Shown here in pieces: positions 30,837-39,427 of a stretch of 64,000 nt of DNA. Where the stretch lies: positions 1 to 64,000 of the forward strand of contig CAYPNF010000007.1 in assembly GCA_964411985.1 (NCBI GenBank). Direction: 5' to 3'. This stretch comes from CAYPNF01 sp964411985. GTDB lineage: Bacteria > Verrucomicrobiota > Verrucomicrobiia > Limisphaerales > J093. Both the position numbers and the translations under genes were made by a program. Positions within the stretch are counted from its first letter, which is position 1. Each line of letters opens with the position of its first letter. The notes below the pieces were generated by a model, which was not told the origin of the DNA, did no database searches, and was given only the letters and a program-made list of their open reading frames with translations.

Positions 30837-32981
30837 TCACCTCCATACCTTGCAGGCGATGTCCCGGTCGAAGGGAGGGACCTCAAGAGTGAGGAGCCCT
30901 CCCTGGCTGGTGGATTTGCCGAAATCGAGTATCTGACCGGTGCGCGTATTCCACCACTCGTAACGATAGCGACCCGGCTTGTGCATGGTGATTTCCACCT
31001 TCGCACCGCGGATTGTCTCTGGCGTGGAGCGATTGACCACGACGGCCTCCCAGTGCGCCTGGGAGTCGAAAAGCCAGATCCAGCTGTGGGAGGGGGTGCT
31101 CAGTCCAACCGGTGTGAGCCGGAGCGGCTGAGCCTTTGTGTGGGCGGGGGCCAGGTCGCCGGAGGTCCAGGGCACATTGGAGAGGAAGTGCCCCAGGACC
31201 TTGTAGATCTGTCTTCCTCTTGATTCATCGATCCTTTCCCACCACCAAGGCAGGACCGTGCCTGAGCCTCCTGACAGGGCGGAGGCCCACAAGGCATTGT
31301 GGACATCGGCGAGGTCACGGCTTACCGACATGGCATCGGTGATGCGCCATTTGTCGTCGGCCAGACCGAATTCGCCCAGGTGCGCTGGTTTGCGTGGGGC
31401 GTGTTGGCGTAGGAAGTTGGTTCGATCAAGAACCGCTGCCACCTCGTTGGTAAGGCGATGGCGATCTGCTGGACGCAAGTAGAAATGGACGTCGGCGAGA
31501 TCCAATGAGTCTTCCTGGCAATCCCTGGCGCTGGCCGCCCAGGTGCTGGTGGTGCGCAGATGCCGGTTCCAGTCGATTTCGTTCAGGTAGGCGGCAAGCT
31601 CCGCGTAGAATCGGCTGGTAGGAAGTGCGGGGTTGATTTCGTTGAAGTACTCCCAAGCGCCGAGGTGGGTTGAGTAACCCCAGCGGGCCACGGCATAGCG
31701 CAGGAGTTTCTTCGCGTCGTGGAGAGCTAGATCGTAAGCGGGGCTCTTCTCGTCCTTGAGGTCACCCATGTAGAGATCGCGAGTGAGGAGACATACCTGC
31801 AGATAGACGCCGCTCTTCTCCGCGGCGGCGAGCACTTGGTCCAGCCAATGGGAATCCAGGAGGTTGTAATGCCCTCGCACCTTTTCGCGGATCACGGCAT
31901 CCTCGAGCAGTTCGGGGCCGCCGTTGGATTCCATAAGAGAGATGCCGCGAATCCAAGCCGATCCTGATCCCTTCAAGGTGAACTTGATGCCGTTGAGCCA
32001 GCGTTCGTCTTCGCCAGTAAGAAAGACGAGATTCGTGTTCGACCATGGTTCCATGCGACCGGAGGCCGCCAAGGTATAGCTCTGACCGTGAGCTTCCACG
32101 GATAGCTCGTTTTGAGGCTCGGTGAGGTACTGCAATGCGAGCCGGTAAGAAGTGGAAGGCCGAACCGCTGTCGTCCGGGTAGGTTCACACCGGACCATCG
32201 GCCGCTGGGAGCTGAGACAGACACAATCGGCGGTTTCTCCCGCCAAAGGACTTGGGGCAAAAGGAGGGTTCCAGTTCCAGGAACGGCTCCAAGCACTCTT
32301 CCGGGCTTCGATCGCCATCGCCCAATCCTCAGAGCAAGCCCAGACGCGCGCGTAGTTCATCCCGTTAACTCCGGTTTCAGCGAGCAGCTGCTCTACGCGG
32401 GGCAGGGTGAGGTATTGGCTTTCTCCGATGAAGGCCAGGTTCTGGCCGATGGCGAAGAAAGGTTCCCCCGTGGAGTGTTCGAGGAAACGAGGATCAGTTG
32501 CGCTGACACGCAAGTAGCCTTTTCGCTTTGAGCGGGTCGCCATAAAGGAAACCTCAGGCGACACAGCTCGAACTCCCCCTTTCCGCAGGACGGCTTTGAC
32601 CCGGTGCCGACCCGGTTCCGTAGGGGCGAACCTGGCTTTCCACACGGGTTGGCCATTCGGATAGGACCAGTCACGCCACAGGTCGCGTCCGTTGGGAAGT
32701 GCGCGTTCGTACTCCTGGCAATAGAAAGCAGGGATCACGAGGATTTTCCCCTTTGGCTGCCGGATCTCGAGGGATAGGTCGGCTTCCGACGGATCGAAAG
32801 GATTCGAGAAGGTCGTCTTTGGATCCAGGCGGAACTCTGCTCGGGAAAAGCAGGGGACCGTATTGGTGGGACCCTCTAGCGAGGGTGGCACGGGGCTAGC
32901 CGGGGCTAATTCGGCGGCAGCGGGGTACGGCGCCGTCAGGAGAGCCATGCCGAGACCCAACAGCATCCGCATGCTCGGCAT
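30837..32981 (-). CDS. DUF5060/clan GH-A secreted glycoside hydrolase
   Basis: About 714 residues with an N-terminal signal peptide (hydrophobic L-L-G-L-G-M-A-L-L then A-A-A). An Ig-like DUF5060-type domain (about 40-165, with S-N-P-F and F-A-P-T-E-P-G-R) is followed by a catalytic barrel. The barrel shows clan GH-A candidates: acid/base E448 in Y-F-N-E-I-N-P and nucleophile E537 in H-L-G-E-F-G. This points to a beta-glycosidase of the GH5-like kind; substrate unknown. The ATG at 32981 has GAGGG upstream; in-frame alternatives are 33011 and 33083. Confidence 0.75.
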   Translation of the reverse strand: MPSMRMLLGLGMALLTAPYPAAAELAPASPVPPSLEGPTNTVPCFSRAEFRLDPKTTFSNPFDPSEADLSLEIRQPKGKILVIPAFYCQEYERALPNGRDLWRDWSYPNGQPVWKARFAPTEPGRHRVKAVLRKGGVRAVSPEVSFMATRSKRKGYLRVSATDPRFLEHSTGEPFFAIGQNLAFIGESQYLTLPRVEQLLAETGVNGMNYARVWACSEDWAMAIEARKSAWSRSWNWNPPFAPSPLAGETADCVCLSSQRPMVRCEPTRTTAVRPSTSYRLALQYLTEPQNELSVEAHGQSYTLAASGRMEPWSNTNLVFLTGEDERWLNGIKFTLKGSGSAWIRGISLMESNGGPELLEDAVIREKVRGHYNLLDSHWLDQVLAAAEKSGVYLQVCLLTRDLYMGDLKDEKSPAYDLALHDAKKLLRYAVARWGYSTHLGAWEYFNEINPALPTSRFYAELAAYLNEIDWNRHLRTTSTWAASARDCQEDSLDLADVHFYLRPADRHRLTNEVAAVLDRTNFLRQHAPRKPAHLGEFGLADDKWRITDAMSVSRDLADVHNALWASALSGGSGTVLPWWWERIDESRGRQIYKVLGHFLSNVPWTSGDLAPAHTKAQPLRLTPVGLSTPSHSWIWLFDSQAHWEAVVVNRSTPETIRGAKVEITMHKPGRYRYEWWNTRTGQILDFGKSTSQGGLLTLEVPPFDRDIACKVWR

Positions 32982-33180
32982 GAATGGCCCTCGGGTGATG
33001 TGGAGATTCATCTTGTCGCAAAAGCGTTGAAAAACGTGTGGCGGAGCACCCCTTTCGTGGCCGTGGACGGATGCCCTGCTCATGTGGGCTCATTCATACC
33101 GAACGGCGCATGCGCGTGCAAAGACAACTTCGGGTTATTCTTGCGCAAACTCTGGCGGTTCTGTTCCCATTTCCCAACGT

Positions 33181-33486
33181 ATGAACGTCATCGTTGACCT
33201 CTCGATTGTGCCGCTCGGAGTCGGCCTTTCACTTTCCCCCTATGTGGCCGCGTGCGAAAAGGTACTGCGCGAAGCGGGTCTGAGGAGTGTGCTGCATGCC
33301 AACGGAACCAATATTGAAGGGGAATGGGATCAGGTTTTCCTCGCAATCAAGAAATGCCACGAGGCGGTGCACCAAATGGGCGCTCCCAGGATTACGTCGG
33401 TCATCAAACTGGGCACAAGAACGGATCGATCTCAAAGTATGGAGGATAAGATCCACAGCGTGGAAGCGAAAATGGGCCTCAGCTGA
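33181..33486 (+). CDS. Thiamine-binding (YkoF/MTH1187-like) protein
   Basis: 101 residues beginning M-N-V-I-V-D-L-S-I-V-P-L-G-V-G-L-S-L-S-P-Y-V, the pattern of the MTH1187/UPF0045 family; its ferredoxin-like fold binds thiamine in related proteins. The H-A-N-G-T-N-I-E-G-E-W and R-I-T-S-V-I-K-L-G-T-R segments are also typical. Probably cytosolic. The ATG at 33181 has no Shine-Dalgarno. No TPP riboswitch elements were recognised in the 169 nt upstream and no thiamine genes are adjacent. Confidence 0.85.
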   Translation: MNVIVDLSIVPLGVGLSLSPYVAACEKVLREAGLRSVLHANGTNIEGEWDQVFLAIKKCHEAVHQMGAPRITSVIKLGTRTDRSQSMEDKIHSVEAKMGLS

Positions 33487-33533
33487 GGACGCGCGCGCGC
33501 ACTCGTGGGGAAGGGGTCTGAGGTGGAAAGGAA

Positions 33534-33593
33534 GGTAGGGACATCGCGCTGCGATGTCCGTGTGTGCGGACGGCCCGTCGGTCCGTCCCTACC
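33534..33593. repeat. REP-like nested inverted repeat
   Basis: A 60-nt element. The outer arms GGTAGGGAC (33534-33542) and GTCCCTACC (33585-33593) are perfect complements. Inside are a perfect 9-bp hairpin, GGACATCGC/GCGATGTCC (33539-33559), and a second hairpin, CGGAC/GTCCG (33568-33586). It lies between two convergent genes and has the form of a repetitive extragenic palindrome or small MITE. It could also act as a two-way terminator. Confidence 0.7.
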
Positions 33594-33606
33594 AGGACTT
33601 GGCGGG

Positions 33607-34509
33607 CTAAGTGCCCAACTCAGGCATGAATCGTTTCAGGATATCCTGGCGGGGCAGGGCGGTCTCTGATTGCTGCTCTTGGCGCTGCCGTACTCCTTCT
33701 CCATAATGGGGAGGGGGATTGGGATTTCGATAGAGCACACCTGAGTAAAGCTTGGTTCCGTACTCCTGCGCCAACTCCATGGCCCGAAGCTGGTTCGAAG
33801 TATCGTGTCCCATGGCGGAGAGGCTTTGGATCCTATTGCGCTGAGCCTTGAGCTGCGATTCTGCTTCCCCATAGGTGATACAAGGGGATTGGACGTTGAT
33901 GAAAGCGAAGCCCGGGTATCGGATTCCCTCTTCGATAATGGCAGCCAGCCCGGTCATGTCAGCCGGGGTTCCCTGCGCCACGAACCCAGCTCCATAGGCG
34001 AGAACATAGAGGAGGGGATTGACTGGCCCCTCGAGACTCCCGTAGTTGGAGGTCACCGTTTTCAAGCCTCGCTGGGAGGTGGGCGACAACTGCCCTTTGG
34101 TCAGGCCATAGATCTGGTTGTCCATGACGATGTACGTCAGATCGATATTGCGGCGGATTACATGGGGAACGTGGCCACCGCCAATCGAGAAACCGTCGCC
34201 ATCCCCACTTGCCACGAGCACGAGTAGTTCTGGATTGGCGAGCTTGATCCCCTGAGCGATGGGCAAAGACCGACCGTGCACGGTATTGAATCCGTAGGCG
34301 GTCGTGTAGCCCGGGATTCGGCTGGAACAACCAATTCCGGACACGAAGGCAATCTCGTGGGGCGGCCTATTGATGTTAGCGAGGGCCCGGCAGATCGCGG
34401 TGACGACCCCGAAGTCGCCGCAACCCGGGCACCAAATCGGTTTCAGGTCACTCTTGTAATCTCCCGGCACGCGCCGGAATTCGGTCAGGGGCGATACGGT
34501 AGCGTTCAT
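33607..34509 (-). CDS. korB: 2-oxoacid:ferredoxin oxidoreductase, beta subunit
   Basis: 300-residue thiamine-diphosphate-binding subunit of a 2-oxoglutarate-type ferredoxin oxidoreductase (2-oxoacid + CoA + oxidised ferredoxin to acyl-CoA + CO2). It has W-C-P-G-C-G-D (C27, C30) and the later C-S-S-R segment that together supply iron-sulfur cysteines, and the TPP motif G-D-G-D-G-F-S-I-G-G-G-H. The N-Q-I-Y-G-L-T-K-G-Q-L-S-P-T segment is typical. The start is taken as ATG 34509; an in-frame TTG at 34548 would abut the korA stop. It lies downstream of korA. 2-oxoglutarate is likely but not proven. Confidence 0.9.
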   Translation of the reverse strand: MNATVSPLTEFRRVPGDYKSDLKPIWCPGCGDFGVVTAICRALANINRPPHEIAFVSGIGCSSRIPGYTTAYGFNTVHGRSLPIAQGIKLANPELLVLVASGDGDGFSIGGGHVPHVIRRNIDLTYIVMDNQIYGLTKGQLSPTSQRGLKTVTSNYGSLEGPVNPLLYVLAYGAGFVAQGTPADMTGLAAIIEEGIRYPGFAFINVQSPCITYGEAESQLKAQRNRIQSLSAMGHDTSNQLRAMELAQEYGTKLYSGVLYRNPNPPPHYGEGVRQRQEQQSETALPRQDILKRFMPELGT

Positions 34510-34544
34510 GGCAAAATGCTGAAGAGGGTTCAATCGGAGCGATC

Positions 34545-36338
34545 TCAACCGTAGGCCAGATCAGCGCGCAGGATTTGGTCTTTCTCCAAGACCAGGTTCA
34601 TGGCTCGTACTTTGGACACAATCTCAGAGGCCAGGATGGGATTGGAGCCGCTGCGGGTGAATGCCTTGATGCAGGACGGCATGTCCGTGGTCATTTTGAG
34701 GAGGTGATAGAGCTGGCCCTGATGGGACTGTTCGACGAAGAGCCCCTGGCGCACCGAGGAGAAGAAATCCATGTAGATCTCTTCCGCCACCGGATAGATC
34801 AGCTTGGGCACCAGCAATTTGACTGGCAACGACTCTGCCCTGGCCAGGCGCAGAGCTTCCAAGGCGACCCCCGCCACACTTCCCCAGCTGATCAAACCGA
34901 GCGGGGCCTCCGGGTCCCCTTCGAAGAAAAAGAGATCCCAGCGATCTTTCAGCGGTCTGAATTTTCTGAACCGCTTATCGTTCATTTTGGCGTGGACCTT
35001 CCCACTGGCGGTGGGGTGACCGACTTCGTTGTGTTCGATGCCAGAGGCAAGGTAATTGCCGCCCTTCATGCCCGGGTGGCTGATAGGGCTGATACCCGAC
35101 TCCGTGAGACGGAAGCGACGGTAATCTTCCAGGTCTTTCGCCGCCGGTTGCAGCCGTTCGACAATCCGAATATTCGAGGTGTCGATTAGATTGACTGTCT
35201 CCTTGCGTTGACCAATTTCCTGATCAGAAAGGATGATCACGGGAGTCTGGTATTGCTCAGCGATGTTAAAGGCTTCCACCGTGATCCGGAAGGTGTCTGC
35301 CACGCTGATGGGGGCGAGCACGGGGCGCATGGTATCACCATGGGCGGAAAAAACGGCCTGAAAGAGGTCAGACTGCTCACTCTTGGTGGGCAAGCCTGTG
35401 GAAGGCCCACCCCGCTGCACGTTGACACAAACCAAGGGAAGTTCGGCGATGCTTGCCAAGCCCAGAATCTCAGTCTTGAGGGACATCCCCGGGCCTGAAG
35501 TTGCGGTCATCGCCTTCTTTCCCGCAAACGAAGCCCCGACAGCAGCCCCCACGCCTGCGATCTCGTCCTCGGCCTGCAGGAGGGTTCCCCCGTACTTCCA
35601 GATTTCCCGATCCAAGAACTGCATGATCTCGGTCGAAGGGGTGATCGGATAGCCACCAAAGAAGGTGCAGCCTGCAAAGATCGCTGCCGCGGCGCACATG
35701 TCGTTGCCGTCGGTGAGAAGGTGGGGATCCTTCGGCCCTTCGTGAGGGGTGAGTTTCAACCTAGCGGGGAGTGGGCGCGCCATGGCGTATTCCACTCCGG
35801 CGTTGAACGCGCGCTCGTTTCCTTCGACCACCTTTGGGCCCTTCTTGGCGAACTTCTTACGAATGCCAGCCAGCATGCTCTGATGAGCAATGCCAAACCA
35901 CCCAGCCAGCAACCCCAGCACCACGATGTTCTTGGCCTTGTCCGTTTGGGCGGTTTGAATGGCCATTTCCTCGATCGGAACGCAGAATACAAGGCCCGGC
36001 ACTTGGTCTTCCAGGGGAAGCTTGTCTGGAGCAACACCTGTCTTGCTCTCGTACACCACCACCGTGCGGGGGCCTATTGGTAGTTCCGCGCCAAATTTGA
36101 GGAAATCATCCCAGTTGAAGGCGACCGCCACATCCAAGGTCCCATTGGGGTTCAACACCGGTCGGGTGGAGACGCGGAGCCTGCAGGACGACTCACCTCC
36201 GCGGATTTGGGAACCAAAACTCTTGGTCATGAGAGCGTAATAACCCTCCAATGCGGCAGCGGTGATGAGGGACTCCCCGGCCGAGACTATGCCGTCGCCT
36301 CCTGAACCGGCGATACCGATAATTAGGTCGTCTTTCAT
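34545..36338 (-). CDS. korA: 2-oxoacid:ferredoxin oxidoreductase, fused gamma/alpha subunit
   Basis: 597 residues. The N-terminal gamma-type domain (about 1-185, opening I-I-G-I-A-G-S-G-G-D-G-I) is fused to the alpha-subunit domain (from about 205, with G-G-Y-P-I-T-P-S-T-E-I and A-E-D-E-I-A-G-V-G-A-A-V-G-A-S), the layout of KorA proteins. The pair lacks an adjacent ferredoxin or delta subunit. Start at ATG 36338 fits the family; an in-frame ATG at 36371 adds 11 residues. A dyad sequence at 36372-36396 lies just upstream. Confidence 0.92.
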   Translation of the reverse strand: MKDDLIIGIAGSGGDGIVSAGESLITAAALEGYYALMTKSFGSQIRGGESSCRLRVSTRPVLNPNGTLDVAVAFNWDDFLKFGAELPIGPRTVVVYESKTGVAPDKLPLEDQVPGLVFCVPIEEMAIQTAQTDKAKNIVVLGLLAGWFGIAHQSMLAGIRKKFAKKGPKVVEGNERAFNAGVEYAMARPLPARLKLTPHEGPKDPHLLTDGNDMCAAAAIFAGCTFFGGYPITPSTEIMQFLDREIWKYGGTLLQAEDEIAGVGAAVGASFAGKKAMTATSGPGMSLKTEILGLASIAELPLVCVNVQRGGPSTGLPTKSEQSDLFQAVFSAHGDTMRPVLAPISVADTFRITVEAFNIAEQYQTPVIILSDQEIGQRKETVNLIDTSNIRIVERLQPAAKDLEDYRRFRLTESGISPISHPGMKGGNYLASGIEHNEVGHPTASGKVHAKMNDKRFRKFRPLKDRWDLFFFEGDPEAPLGLISWGSVAGVALEALRLARAESLPVKLLVPKLIYPVAEEIYMDFFSSVRQGLFVEQSHQGQLYHLLKMTTDMPSCIKAFTRSGSNPILASEIVSKVRAMNLVLEKDQILRADLAYG

Positions 36339-36371
36339 TGGATTTTGAGTTATTAATTCGATTAATGGCAT

Positions 36372-36396
36372 CGATCTGCTGTACGTATACAGATCG
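36372..36396. promoter_or_regulatory. Dyad symmetry upstream of korA
   Basis: CGATCTG (36372-36378) and CAGATCG (36390-36396) are perfect inverted repeats 11 nt apart, and the centre contains CTGTA-CGTA-TACAG. The 25-nt site lies 34-58 nt upstream of the chosen korA start. It resembles an operator for a dimeric repressor; no regulator gene is next to it. Confidence 0.4.
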
Positions 36397-36782
36397 CCTT
36401 TCCCCGAAAAGAATGCAACAAAATACGTGCAGAAACCTCTGCTAGCAAGACCGGATCCGTCTGTAAAGACATCATGGCAAGGTAGTAGAAGGTCTTCTTC
36501 CCCAAGTGCAAAAAAGTCAGGTTCCCCCAGCGGTTATGGCCTTACCTGAAGTCGTGGTGATAAGGCCCCAGGGCCGTTCGGTCAGAAAGGAGCAAGAAAC
36601 AGTGTCTCCCCGGGTACATGGCACGGAGAGGAATCGACTGCTGCGCCAAAGGGTGTGATCGGCAGCGACCGCAGACCTTCAGCCGACCTTATTGCGGTGC
36701 TTCACTGGTCTACTGTCCTACGCGCAGAGTTGACCCACCCCGCCAAAGCTGACAGGGTAGCACCGTAGCTAAGGGACAAACC
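36397..36782. other. Intergenic region, divergent spacer
   Basis: 386 nt between korA (leftward) and the secreted-protein gene (rightward). Promoters for both are expected here, but I see no convincing -35/-10 pair, no RNA gene and no coding fragment. Confidence 0.5.
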
Positions 36783-37694
36783 ATGAGACCATTCTTGCGC
36801 CAGGCTTCGTCGGCGATCCGCGTTCTGGGGGGTTGCTTTGCAGTGGCTGGGGCCATGGCCCAGGAGATCGCCATTCCCGCGTTCCTGGATTGGCAATTGG
36901 ATTGGACCCGTGGTTACATGAACGTCTACTGGAGACACCCCATTGACTTGGATGGAGACGGGACTTTTGAGTTCACGATGGCAAGCATGCGAACCCAAGG
37001 TTCGGGTGGAGCGTGGCCCTCCGACTATTCGATGCTGGACACAACGACTGCCCTCTTCGCTGGGAAGAGCGTCGAGATGTATCTTGGTCCGACCCCGCCT
37101 GGACCAAGAACCTTCACCCCAGAAGCAGTGCTCACGGAGGGGACCCTAATCCCTGCAAACCCTCCTGCAGACAGCCAGTGGCAATGGAGAAGCCCTTGGG
37201 ACTACCCTGCACTCAAGGGAGTGGGATTTGGACATTCGATCCGCAGCCAATCCTATTCTAGTAACCCAAGCTCTGGGGGAGCTTGGGCAAACGGATATCT
37301 TAAGACCACGCTAGGCTACTTCGTAACGAACATCACCGTTGGGGTTCAGATAGCAGCCCCCGACGGTCACCACACTGGCTGGGTCCGTCTGGTCACATAT
37401 CCTGACTACGGCCCGCCAGAAACGGCTGAAGCAGTCCGCATTGCCGACTACGCCGTCCACCCTCAACCAGGCCGAGACATCATCGCGGGCGAACATGTGG
37501 GGCCCTTGTTGTCGCTCAAAGCGTCGAGTAACTCGGTCTCACTCTCCTGGTCCACCAACGCAACCAACATGGTCTTGGAGCAGAAGCTCAAGCTGACCGA
37601 TCCCGCCTGGACGGTGGTGGCGGGCGTTACCAACAACCAGTACGCGGTCTCCCCCACCAACCCTGCGTCGTTCTTTCGACTGAAAGGCCAGTAA
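36783..37694 (+). CDS. Secreted protein of unknown function
   Basis: 303 residues with a signal peptide (residues about 1-26, ending A-G-A-M-A-Q). An acidic D-L-D-G-D-G-T-F-E-F segment (about 54-64) resembles a calcium-binding loop or a repeat of surface proteins. The C-terminus (about 240-303) has the pattern of a small beta domain often seen at the end of Verrucomicrobia exported proteins, with S-L-S-W-S, L-E-Q-K, W-T-V-V and a final S-F-F-R-L-K. No catalytic motif is recognised. A decayed gene of similar style follows. Confidence 0.7.
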   Translation: MRPFLRQASSAIRVLGGCFAVAGAMAQEIAIPAFLDWQLDWTRGYMNVYWRHPIDLDGDGTFEFTMASMRTQGSGGAWPSDYSMLDTTTALFAGKSVEMYLGPTPPGPRTFTPEAVLTEGTLIPANPPADSQWQWRSPWDYPALKGVGFGHSIRSQSYSSNPSSGGAWANGYLKTTLGYFVTNITVGVQIAAPDGHHTGWVRLVTYPDYGPPETAEAVRIADYAVHPQPGRDIIAGEHVGPLLSLKASSNSVSLSWSTNATNMVLEQKLKLTDPAWTVVAGVTNNQYAVSPTNPASFFRLKGQ

Positions 37695-37805
37695 CCGCTC
37701 CGAGGTGTTTATGTGTAACCTGAAGAATCCTTGCGGTGAGGTAACGGTGACCGCCCCAGGCGCGGGACCAGCAACGGGCGTCGGAGCAGTTGGGAACGGA
37801 GTGCC

Positions 37806-38049
37806 ATGAGACGATTCATCATCAACGCAGTAGGGTTGGCGCAGATTGCGGGTGCCATCGTTTGCCAACCCGCTTTAGGAGCGAACACCCTCTTGTTTAC
37901 GAACACTGGCGAAGGACTGAATGCTCCTGTGTTTGATCTGCATCTGGGTGCCGTTGCTCACAGGCACACTGACCAATGGGTCCTACACCTACAACGATGC
38001 CCAGTGGACAAACTCCCCCCTGCGGTTCTACCGGGTAAAGCTGTGGTAG
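37806..38049 (+). pseudogene. Remnant of a secreted protein gene
   Basis: From ATG 37806 a signal-peptide-like start (M-R-R-F-I-I-N-A-V-G-L) leads to A-N-T-L-L-F-T-N-T-G-E-G-L-N-A-P-V-F-D. At about 37945 the sensible reading shifts to the +1 frame, giving L-T-N-G-S-Y-T-Y-N-D-A-Q-W, then L-R-F-Y-R-V-K-L-W and a stop at 38047-38049. This is the start and end of a Verrucomicrobia-type exported protein with the middle lost and a frameshift at the junction. The unshifted frame continues to 38111 but reads as non-protein. Confidence 0.6.
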
Positions 38050-38127
38050 GGACCTTTCACTTATGCCTTGTCACCGACTGCTTTTGTTCGGTGCGCTGTG
38101 GAAACCGATAGAGACTTGTTGGTTTGG

Positions 38128-38222
38128 ACAGGATGACATGATGTTACAGGATGGGATGGTTGGTGCCCGGGAACCGGGGAAGTTTGGGCCGTTTCCCCAT
38201 CCTGATCATCCTGACATCCTGT
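38128..38222. repeat. Imperfect inverted repeat, MITE/REP-like
   Basis: The left arm 38128-38155 (starts ACAGGATG, ends CAGGATGGG) pairs with the right arm 38196-38222 with one single-base gap and a few mismatches. The arms are themselves built of repeated CAGGATG units. The 40-nt loop contains a small CCCGG-GAA-CCGGG hairpin. It lies between the decayed gene and tRNA-Phe, with no coding potential. Confidence 0.6.
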
Positions 38223-38308
38223 CTCAACACCCCGTGGGCGGGAGGGGAGTCACGTCTCGGCGAAACATGACCTACCAGGAGTTGCAAGGTGTTGATACTG
38301 AAGAAGGG

Positions 38309-38384
<76 letters not shown>

Positions 38385-38502
38385 GCCCGTAAAAGGGAGA
38401 CGAATTGAACCTGTGCCGCTTGTTTTTGGCAAGTGATTATTTTTAGGGACCATAAGACAGCCAATGTCTAATGCTGTCGGGCAGAATGGGTGAAAACTAC
38501 GT

Positions 38503-38727
38503 ATGACCAATCGAGAGAAGTTCATGATGTTCGTCTACCTGGGGGCGGTGGCCCGGGATTTGAGCCGGGAGACTGCAGATAGCGAGTCGGTGGCCGGATA
38601 CGCTGCCCGCATCCCCGAGAGACAAATCCCGCCGAATCCATGCAATGCGGCCCGGGTTTACCTGGCGGTTCTTGATAACCAGGCCCAACCGCATGCGTGG
38701 ATGATTCAGAAATCGATTGAACCTTAG
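38503..38727 (+). CDS. Small hypothetical protein
   Basis: 74 residues, M-T-N-R-E-K-F-M-M-F-V-Y-L-G-A-V-A-R-D-L and on, no signal peptide or transmembrane helix, no recognised domain. Codon use in the first half is GC-rich at third positions like real genes here. It ends 24 nt before the LysM gene on the same strand. The longer minus-strand frame covering part of it belongs to no recognised family. It could be a real small cytosolic protein. Confidence 0.5.
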   Translation: MTNREKFMMFVYLGAVARDLSRETADSESVAGYAARIPERQIPPNPCNAARVYLAVLDNQAQPHAWMIQKSIEP

Positions 38728-38751
38728 CGGCGTCCTTCCTATGTTGCCCGC

Positions 38752-39369
38752 ATGAAACGGGTGCTTTCCGGATTGCTGCTGATTGCGTTCACTTTGGCCT
38801 TGCGGCCCCTGGTTGGGGCGGATGAGGCTGCCCTTCTGGCGGAGCGCCAGAATATGGATGAACGGTACAAGAAGATGGTGGCGATGGTAGAGGATCTTCT
38901 CGCCGCTCAGGCCACCCTTCAGAAGCGGATGGGGAGTCTTTCCGACGACCTGCAAAACTTGCGCGAGGAGAGTCTCCGGTCTCAGGGCAAGTGGGCGTCG
39001 CGCGACGACCTCAAGCGGTTGGCGGACCGCCTTGCGGATCTGGAGAAGCGTCGGGAGGAGGACCGCCGGGTGATTTTGGAGGAGATCAAGAAACTGGCCA
39101 ATACGCCCCCCGCAGTGTTGCCTGAACCCTCCGTTCCCAAGAAACCCCGCAAGCCCGAGCCGCAGGTGCAGGATCCCGCACCGATCCCGGAGAAGGGCTA
39201 CGAATACGAGGTGAAGGAGGGGGACACGGTTGCGGCCATCGTGGCTGGGTATCGAGAGAAAGGGGTGAAGACCAGCGTTGACCAAGTCCTGAAGGCGAAC
39301 CCCGCCTTAAAGCCGAACAAACTGAAGAAGGGGCAGAAGATCTTCATTCCCGATCCGAACCTCAAGTAG
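38752..39369 (+). CDS. Exported coiled-coil LysM-domain protein
   Basis: 205 residues. A signal peptide (1-23, ending V-G-A-D) is followed by a long charged region predicted as coiled coil (about 25-118), a Pro/Lys linker (118-146) and a LysM-type domain (about 148-203, Y-E-V-K-E-G-D-T-V, L-K-A-N-P and K-K-G-Q-K-I-F-I-P). It probably binds peptidoglycan from the periplasm, perhaps as a structural or envelope-division factor. It is followed 58 nt later by the exporter gene. Confidence 0.85.
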   Translation: MKRVLSGLLLIAFTLALRPLVGADEAALLAERQNMDERYKKMVAMVEDLLAAQATLQKRMGSLSDDLQNLREESLRSQGKWASRDDLKRLADRLADLEKRREEDRRVILEEIKKLANTPPAVLPEPSVPKKPRKPEPQVQDPAPIPEKGYEYEVKEGDTVAAIVAGYREKGVKTSVDQVLKANPALKPNKLKKGQKIFIPDPNLK

Positions 39370-39427
39370 TTCCATCCCGCCTCTCCGTCTCCCGGGTTGA
39401 CGACGCCACTCTGAGCGAATCCTGGCT

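Noticed and set aside
33012..33180. TPP riboswitch upstream of the thiamine-binding protein
   Set aside because: The conserved CTGAGA and ACC-TGAT-CTGG-type elements are not present.
38050..38111. Continuation of the 37806 frame as a full gene
   Set aside because: Its translation after 37945 has no protein character, while the +1 frame reads a typical C-terminus; called a pseudogene instead.
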